Assembly: GCA_018670825.1 (NCBI GenBank)
Contig: JABHIW010000048.1
Location: 1-64,000 of the forward strand
Direction: 5' to 3'
DNA: 64,000 nucleotides
DNA from: Candidatus Scalindua sp.
Lineage (GTDB): Bacteria > Planctomycetota > Brocadiia > Brocadiales > Scalinduaceae
The translations under genes were made by a program, and so were the position numbers. Of the stretch, positions 58,701 to 64,000 are shown piece after piece. Under the pieces are notes generated by a model. The model was given only the letters and a program-made list of their open reading frames with translations. It was not told the origin of the DNA and searched no databases. How positions within the stretch are numbered: the first letter of the stretch is position 1; the number at the start of each line of letters is the position of its first letter.

Positions 58701-59904
58701 GAGCATTGATGAACAACTTAATATTATTAAACGCGGAGTTTTAGAAATTGTCCGACAAGAAGAGCTTGTTCAAAAACTTAAAAAATCGATAAAGACACAA
58801 ACACCATTACGGGTTAAATTAGGACTTGATCCTACCGCGCCAGATATACATATTGGAAATGCAATTCCCATTCATAAGTTGCGTAATTTTCAGGAACTTG
58901 GCCATACGGCAGTTCTGATCATTGGTGATTATACGGCAATGGTTGGTGATCCGTCCGGTGTGAATAAGACCAGACCTCAACTCACGCAAGAAGACATAGA
59001 CAATAACGCGAAAACCTATCTGGATCAGATAGGAAAGATACTGGATATTGAAAAAACTGAAATCCGTTACAATAGTGAGTGGTTTAAAGAAATGAAATTT
59101 ACTGATGTAATTACACTTGCTTCTAAGATGACGGTGGCCAGAATGATGGAGAGAGACGATTTTTCAAAGAGATATTCTTCAGGAGTTCCCATCAGCCTTC
59201 ACGAATTTATTTATCCATTAATGCAGGGGTACGATTCAATAATGGTGAAAAGCGACATAGAAATCGGTGGTACGGATCAGATATTCAGCCTGCTTGTCGG
59301 CCGTGACCTTCAAAGAGACGCAAAAATGGAACCACAGATAGCACTCACCACTCCCTTACTGGAAGGAATTGATGGGAATAAAAAGATGAGTAAAAGCCTG
59401 GGTAATTATATTGGTATATATGAAGAGCCAAAAGAAGTCTTTGGTAAAACAATGAGGATCAGTGATGACCTTATGCGTAAGTATTTTGAACTGGCAACAG
59501 ACATGGCTATTGAAGATATAGAAAGTACATTAAATGGACATCCACGTCAGGCAAAGACCGTTTTGGGAAAAGCTATTGTAAGCCGGTATTACGATGATGA
59601 GGCAGCAGAGAAGGCTGCAGATCAATTTGACAAGGTTTTTAAAGAACATAAAATTCCGGATGATATTCCGCAAATAAAGTTCCCTTCCAATGAAAGCCAG
59701 AATTATAAAATTTGGATAGTGAAATTATTGGTGGATCATGGTTTTGCGTCTACTAATGGGGAGGCAAGAAGATTGATTTCTCAAGGAGGAGTAAGTATTG
59801 ATAATAAAAAGTATACAGACCCGGCACAAGAAATAAGCTTGCAAGATGATATGGTGTTAAAAGTAGGAAAACGCCGTTTTGCGAAAATCGTTATAACTCA
59901 CTAA
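58693..59904 (+). CDS. tyrS: Tyrosyl-tRNA synthetase
   Basis: 403 residues. It charges tRNA with tyrosine. LGLDPTAPDIHIGNAIPIHKL at 44-63 carries the HIGH-like HIGN motif (53-56) and KMSKS is at 231-235. The bacterial type-II TyrS (TyrZ-like) pattern with a YSSGVPISLHEFIYPLMQGYDS segment is clear. A C-terminal S4 RNA-binding domain covers about 340-400. It overlaps the CPBP gene by eight bases, and its end overlaps the convergent isomerase gene by four bases. Confidence 0.95.
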   Translation: MFKSIDEQLNIIKRGVLEIVRQEELVQKLKKSIKTQTPLRVKLGLDPTAPDIHIGNAIPIHKLRNFQELGHTAVLIIGDYTAMVGDPSGVNKTRPQLTQEDIDNNAKTYLDQIGKILDIEKTEIRYNSEWFKEMKFTDVITLASKMTVARMMERDDFSKRYSSGVPISLHEFIYPLMQGYDSIMVKSDIEIGGTDQIFSLLVGRDLQRDAKMEPQIALTTPLLEGIDGNKKMSKSLGNYIGIYEEPKEVFGKTMRISDDLMRKYFELATDMAIEDIESTLNGHPRQAKTVLGKAIVSRYYDDEAAEKAADQFDKVFKEHKIPDDIPQIKFPSNESQNYKIWIVKLLVDHGFASTNGEARRLISQGGVSIDNKKYTDPAQEISLQDDMVLKVGKRRFAKIVITH

Positions 59905-60872
59905 TATTTTTTGATTACCACACTTCTTCTCAATTTTTTTAAATACTCCTTTTTTGTTTTAACAAATTCTTCTCTAAAAAGTGTATTGCGGATTTCATCC
60001 TGTACTTTCATAAAGGACAGTGTTTGGGCCTGAATAACCTCTTCTATCTTAAAGATATGGTAGCCTAACGAAGATTCTATTACTGGACTTATTTCACCTT
60101 CCTTTAAATGGGAAATAGAGGCAACCAAGTCTTTTCTGAAACCCTTTACTTCATCAAACCCCCACAACCCTCCTTTGTCTGCATGCGGTCCGCGTGAACT
60201 TTCTTTTGCCAATGTATCGAATCCCTCGCCACTCTTCGATTTGCTTAATAGATCTTCTGCCGCAACTTTTGCCTCTTCATCTGAATTATAGCTTGAAAAC
60301 TTTATCAATATATGCCTGAAACTCATACTACTTTCCATTGAAAATTCATCAATGTGATCCTGGTAATAGCGTTTAATTCCTTTTGGTGTAACTATTATTT
60401 TCCTATAAACATTCTCACGCATAATTTCTTCGATCAATAAATCATCCTTTAGTTCTGCTCGTTTTTGAAGAGGGTTGACTCCCTGTTTGTTTGCCAGTTC
60501 ATAAAATTTATAGAGAGAACCTACTTCATCAACAGCACCTTTCACAAATGAATCAACGTTCTTTTCAATCGCTTCAGCCATTTCCGGTTTCTCAACTAAA
60601 AGCTTCTTTGCTTCCTGTACAAGAATTTTTCTATCAATTAATTCATCAATGGCATTCTGAATAATTTCTTGTTTTTTTGACTCCAGTTCTGACTCAGAAT
60701 ATTTTTGTGCAGCAATTCTGAATGCTTCATAAGCTCGCGTTTGGATATCAAATTCTGTAATTATTTCACCGTTAACGATAACACGTACTGCATTTAAATT
60801 TTCAGCACTTATTTGATGTAAATAACATAGTTGTATAACAAAAAAAGCTAAGCTTAATTTTAGAATCTTCAA
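59901..60872 (-). CDS. Parvulin-type peptidyl-prolyl isomerase (SurA/PrsA-like)
   Basis: 323 residues. A signal peptide covers 1-23 (cleavage near ISA-EN). Residues about 24-170 are a SurA-N-like helical chaperone domain (VRVIVNGEIITEFDIQTRAYE onward), and about 180-275 the PpiC rotamase: SFRHILIKFSSY, then GGLWGFDEVKG and SSLGYHIFKIEEV. It would fold exported proteins in the periplasm. The gene is convergent with tyrS, and their last four bases overlap. It is 107 bp downstream of mfd on the same strand. Confidence 0.88.
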   Translation of the reverse strand: MKILKLSLAFFVIQLCYLHQISAENLNAVRVIVNGEIITEFDIQTRAYEAFRIAAQKYSESELESKKQEIIQNAIDELIDRKILVQEAKKLLVEKPEMAEAIEKNVDSFVKGAVDEVGSLYKFYELANKQGVNPLQKRAELKDDLLIEEIMRENVYRKIIVTPKGIKRYYQDHIDEFSMESSMSFRHILIKFSSYNSDEEAKVAAEDLLSKSKSGEGFDTLAKESSRGPHADKGGLWGFDEVKGFRKDLVASISHLKEGEISPVIESSLGYHIFKIEEVIQAQTLSFMKVQDEIRNTLFREEFVKTKKEYLKKLRRSVVIKKY

Positions 60873-60979
60873 GCGTTACTTCCTCCTGCACGGTTAATTG
60901 AAAGTTTATAATATGCTCCAGTATACAATCCAGTAGATGATCTGTCATCTATCATTTTCAGGTAATTGTTCCGCGTTAA

Positions 60980-63900
60980 TTATTCAGCAATTAACAAATT
61001 TTTTACGAAATTTGCTGTATCATAAGACGACATTCTCTTTCGAGGTAGTGTAAGATGCAGTTCGTTACTAGCCACCACTTTTACCATCTTTTTCGCATTT
61101 TTAAAGAGTGTTTCTGCTTTTTGCAAGTTTTCTATCTGAAGTAAAATAGTACCGTCTATTCTTATAAGCGAAAGGATATGAGAAGCTTGTGCAGCTATCC
61201 TTACTTCGCATTCCATTAATAGGTTTTTAACATGCTCAGGTATTGGGCCAAATCTATCAGCAAGCTCTTTTCCCATCTCCTCTATCTCGTGTTGAGAGGA
61301 TAAGCGATTAATCTTCCTGTATATTTCTATCTTCAGCTTCATGTCAGGGATATAGTTGTCCGGTAGATATGATTCAAGGTTTAAGTTTATATGGATATCA
61401 TTGTAATCCTGAACTGGCTCATTTTTCGCCTTACGAATCACAATTTCAAGCAGCCTGCAGAACATTTCATAGCCGACTGCGGCAATATGTCCATGCTGTT
61501 CTATACCTAAAATATTTCCTGTGCCTCGAATCTCAAGATCTCGCATCGCAATCTTAAAGCCTGCTCCAAGTTCAGAAAAGTCAATAATTGCCTTTAATCT
61601 TTTTTCAGCTTCCGGTGTAACCGGTCTGTTTTTCGGTAGTAAGAGATATGCATAAGCGCGGTGCTTATAGCGTCCTACCCTGCCGCGCAATTGATGCAAA
61701 TCAGCTAAACCAAAATGGTCTGCCTCATTAATAAATATCGTATTTACATTCGGAATATCGAGGCCTGACTCTATTATTGTTGTAGATACAAGGATATCTG
61801 TCCTCCCATTAATGAAATCTGCTGTTTTCTTCTCCAGGTCTCCTTCCGGCATTTGCCCATGAGCGACAGTAATGCTCGCTTCCGGGACTATCTTCCTGAC
61901 GGTTTCTGCAATATGATTTATATTTCTTACGCGATTGTGTACAAAATATACCTGTCCGTCACGATTTAATTCATGGAGTATTGCATTCCTTATTACCTCT
62001 GGATCAAAACGCAATAAATTTGTCTGTATTGATTGTCTGTCCTGGGGCGCTGTATTCAAAGATGAAATATCTCTTATGCCCAAGAGTGACAAATGCAACG
62101 TGCGTGGGATTGGAGTTGCAGTTAACGTGAGGACGTCTACCGATTCTCTCAGCTTCTTTAGTTTTTCCTTGTGCGCTACACCAAATCTTTGTTCTTCATC
62201 TATTACTATTAATCCGATATCCTTGAAGGTAACATCTTTCTGGACCAATCTGTGCGTTCCAATTACAATATCTACCTTTCCCTCTTTTAAATCCTCCAGT
62301 ATCTCCTTTTGCTCTTTTCGTGTTTTGAATCTGCTTAACACATCAATATTAACGGGATAGTCTGCCATTCTATCAATAAATGTTCTGTAATGCTGCTGTG
62401 CCAGTAAGGTTGTCGGTACCAGGACGGCGACCTGCTTTCCATACATTACGGTTTTAAATGCTGCTCTTATTGCAATCTCTGTTTTTCCATATCCTACATC
62501 TCCACAAATTAGTCTGTCCATCGGCTTTGATGATTCCATGTCATCCTTAATATCACTTATAGCCTGTATCTGATCTTCAGTCTCCTGGTATATAAATTCA
62601 GACTCAAATTTTCTCTGCCATTCAGAATCTCTCGGGTAGGCAATGCCCTGTTTTGCTTCTCTGATTGCCTGCATGGAAATGAGTTCGGTTGCCATGTCTT
62701 GAACGGCTGCTGTTGCAATTTGTTTTTTCCTTTCCCATGTTCTGTTGCCCAATTTACTAAGCTTTGGCTTGCGCTCAGAGCCGGATATGTATTTCTGTAC
62801 TAATTCAATCTTTGTGGCAGGCACATAGACCTTTGCTTCTTCATCGAACTCAAGTGTAAGAAATTCACCACAACTACCTGACTCATTATCACTATTGAGT
62901 ATTTGCATTCCCAGGAACCTTGCTATGCCGTGACTCGCGTGTACTACCAAGTCTCCCACTGCCAAATCAAGAAATGAATCGATTGCCTTTGACGGAATCA
63001 GACTCTTTGGTTCTCTTCTCAGTCGGTAGCGATGGAATATCTCATGATGTGTAAGAAACGCGGTTGAGATATCTTCAAACAAAAAACCATGGTTGAGATG
63101 CCCGATTTGATACTCTATATGATTGGAAAGAGAACGTTTGCTTGCAACCTTCCTGGTTCTTTTCGGTTTTGTCTTAAGGGGAGCTAGCGGGAAAATAATG
63201 TCTGGTGACAGGAGTTCGCTCAGCCTCTGCTCCTCAGCCTGATTACTACAGAATATTATGGTATTTTTGTGAGAGGTTCTTATCTCCCCGATCTTTTTAA
63301 TTGAATTATCTACATCGTGGTCAAAATAATCCAGGGCTTTTATATTAAATGAAAATGTATTCTCACGTTTAAGTGTTAACCGGGAAAGATATATCTTCCT
63401 GAAATCTTTGCATAATTCTAAGATATGATTGAAAGAAAAAATCTTGTCGTGAGATTGTAAGTTATCGTTTATATGCTCTGCCTTGCTTTCAATGTTTCCA
63501 TACTCCTTAAAAATTATCCACGACTCTTTTGGTATATAATCAATAAGAGAGCTGAACTTGCCTTTCCGCATGTCAGATGTATCTGGTAGAGATAGTTTCT
63601 CTTTTGGATGAGCAGGCGCATTTATCTGTTCGGTCTGTACACCAAGTATTTTACATTCATTAACCTTCTTTGCTGACAATTGTGTCTCCGTGTTAAACAT
63701 ACGGATAGAGTCAATTTCGTCCCCAAAGAACTCAATGCGATAAGGCATTCTACCTGCTCTGTTACCTTCCGGAATATCATTACCTTGTTCGTCTTCTTTC
63801 AGGGAAGAAAATGGGAAAATGTCGATAATCCCACCCCTCAAGCTGAATTCTCCGGGCAGTTCAACTATACCTGTACGCTCAAAACCACCTTTTATTAACC

Positions 63901-64000
63901 ACTCTACAATAAATTCTTGTTCGCATTCCTGCCCGATCTTGATTGTGAGTATGTTTTTCTCTATTGCTTCCGGCGGAGGGACATGTTGCAAGAGCGACTG
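60980..64000 (-). CDS. mfd: Transcription-repair coupling factor, N-terminus outside the window
   Basis: About 1006 residues are visible and the frame runs off the window end at 64000 (Gln-Ser-Leu precedes the first Leu of the longest in-window start), so 120-150 N-terminal residues are missing. It removes stalled RNA polymerase and recruits UvrA. Domains: part of the UvrB-like region (FSLRGGIIDIFPF), the RNA-polymerase-binding CarD-like domain (VGDLVVHASHGIARFLG near 340-360), the RecG-like helicase with Walker A GDVGYGKTE, DEEQRFG and the TRG-type motif, then the C-terminal TRCF domain. All helicase motifs look intact. Confidence 0.95.
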   Translation of the reverse strand, partial: QSLLQHVPPPEAIEKNILTIKIGQECEQEFIVEWLIKGGFERTGIVELPGEFSLRGGIIDIFPFSSLKEDEQGNDIPEGNRAGRMPYRIEFFGDEIDSIRMFNTETQLSAKKVNECKILGVQTEQINAPAHPKEKLSLPDTSDMRKGKFSSLIDYIPKESWIIFKEYGNIESKAEHINDNLQSHDKIFSFNHILELCKDFRKIYLSRLTLKRENTFSFNIKALDYFDHDVDNSIKKIGEIRTSHKNTIIFCSNQAEEQRLSELLSPDIIFPLAPLKTKPKRTRKVASKRSLSNHIEYQIGHLNHGFLFEDISTAFLTHHEIFHRYRLRREPKSLIPSKAIDSFLDLAVGDLVVHASHGIARFLGMQILNSDNESGSCGEFLTLEFDEEAKVYVPATKIELVQKYISGSERKPKLSKLGNRTWERKKQIATAAVQDMATELISMQAIREAKQGIAYPRDSEWQRKFESEFIYQETEDQIQAISDIKDDMESSKPMDRLICGDVGYGKTEIAIRAAFKTVMYGKQVAVLVPTTLLAQQHYRTFIDRMADYPVNIDVLSRFKTRKEQKEILEDLKEGKVDIVIGTHRLVQKDVTFKDIGLIVIDEEQRFGVAHKEKLKKLRESVDVLTLTATPIPRTLHLSLLGIRDISSLNTAPQDRQSIQTNLLRFDPEVIRNAILHELNRDGQVYFVHNRVRNINHIAETVRKIVPEASITVAHGQMPEGDLEKKTADFINGRTDILVSTTIIESGLDIPNVNTIFINEADHFGLADLHQLRGRVGRYKHRAYAYLLLPKNRPVTPEAEKRLKAIIDFSELGAGFKIAMRDLEIRGTGNILGIEQHGHIAAVGYEMFCRLLEIVIRKAKNEPVQDYNDIHINLNLESYLPDNYIPDMKLKIEIYRKINRLSSQHEIEEMGKELADRFGPIPEHVKNLLMECEVRIAAQASHILSLIRIDGTILLQIENLQKAETLFKNAKKMVKVVASNELHLTLPRKRMSSYDTANFVKNLLIAE

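Noticed and set aside
1-64000. tRNA or rRNA genes
   Set aside because: I found no convincing cloverleaf or rRNA sequence in the gaps; a tRNAscan-SE run would settle this.

Overview
The window is AT-rich bacterial DNA with no rRNA or tRNA gene that I can see. The content points to a Gram-negative bacterium that makes a large exported polysaccharide and uses a PEP-CTERM/exosortase-type surface system: a PEP-CTERM-tailed lectin, an ExeA-like locus ATPase, a Wza-type exporter, a Wzc-type tyrosine kinase, NodB deacetylases and an AsnB amidotransferase. Base composition, the many TTG starts and this gene mix would fit an AT-rich planctomycete such as the anammox (Brocadiales) lineage, but nothing here proves that; treat the taxonomy as a low-confidence guess. 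No exosortase, Wzx flippase or initiating phosphoglycosyltransferase was recognised, so those must lie elsewhere.

Layout. 1-455: 3' end of a gene for a histidine-rich repeat protein with a C-terminal membrane helix, read in a frame that the repeat partly hides. 788-3984: two NodB-type proteins (the second has lost key metal ligands) around a methyltransferase. 3985-4868: a non-coding control region with two matching GGGG/CCCC palindromes exactly 100 bp apart and two near-consensus sigma70 promoters on a duplicated 42-bp unit. 4869-5852: a PEP-CTERM L-type lectin. 5853-6691: mostly non-coding, with a probable decayed gene and a promoter for the next block.

6692-40045, all on the plus strand: Wzm/Wzt-type ABC exporter, eleven glycosyltransferases, six methyltransferases (one FkbM, one with a Trm112-like zinc ribbon), a sugar-nucleotide epimerase, a CDP-alcohol phosphotransferase variant, a radical SAM/SPASM protein, a DUF2079 membrane protein paired with a polyprenyl-phosphate-type GT2, two SGNH-like proteins, AsnB, an AlgI-type MBOAT acyltransferase and a degenerate PHP-domain protein. 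53956-40215, all on the minus strand: ExeA-like ATPase, two tandemly duplicated HD-GYP-like proteins with altered metal ligands, a TPR lipoprotein, a BY-kinase with an unusual C-terminal extension, a lipoprotein fusing a seven-bladed FG-GAP propeller, an OmpA-like domain and a Wza-like exporter, an O-antigen ligase/polymerase-type protein and two small membrane proteins. The two blocks converge at about 40.1 kb.

54414-64000 is mainly housekeeping: argC, gltX, thpR, a GcvH-like protein without the lipoyl lysine, a CPBP protease, tyrS, a SurA/PrsA-like isomerase and mfd, which is cut by the window end. Together the accessory genes look like a cell-envelope or matrix polysaccharide system in which a decorated glycan is built, modified by methyl, acyl, amide and deacetyl changes, and exported, while a PEP-CTERM lectin is anchored to the surface. 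The most distinctive parts are the propeller-OmpA-Wza fusion, the extended tyrosine kinase, the altered HD-GYP pair and the lectin control region.
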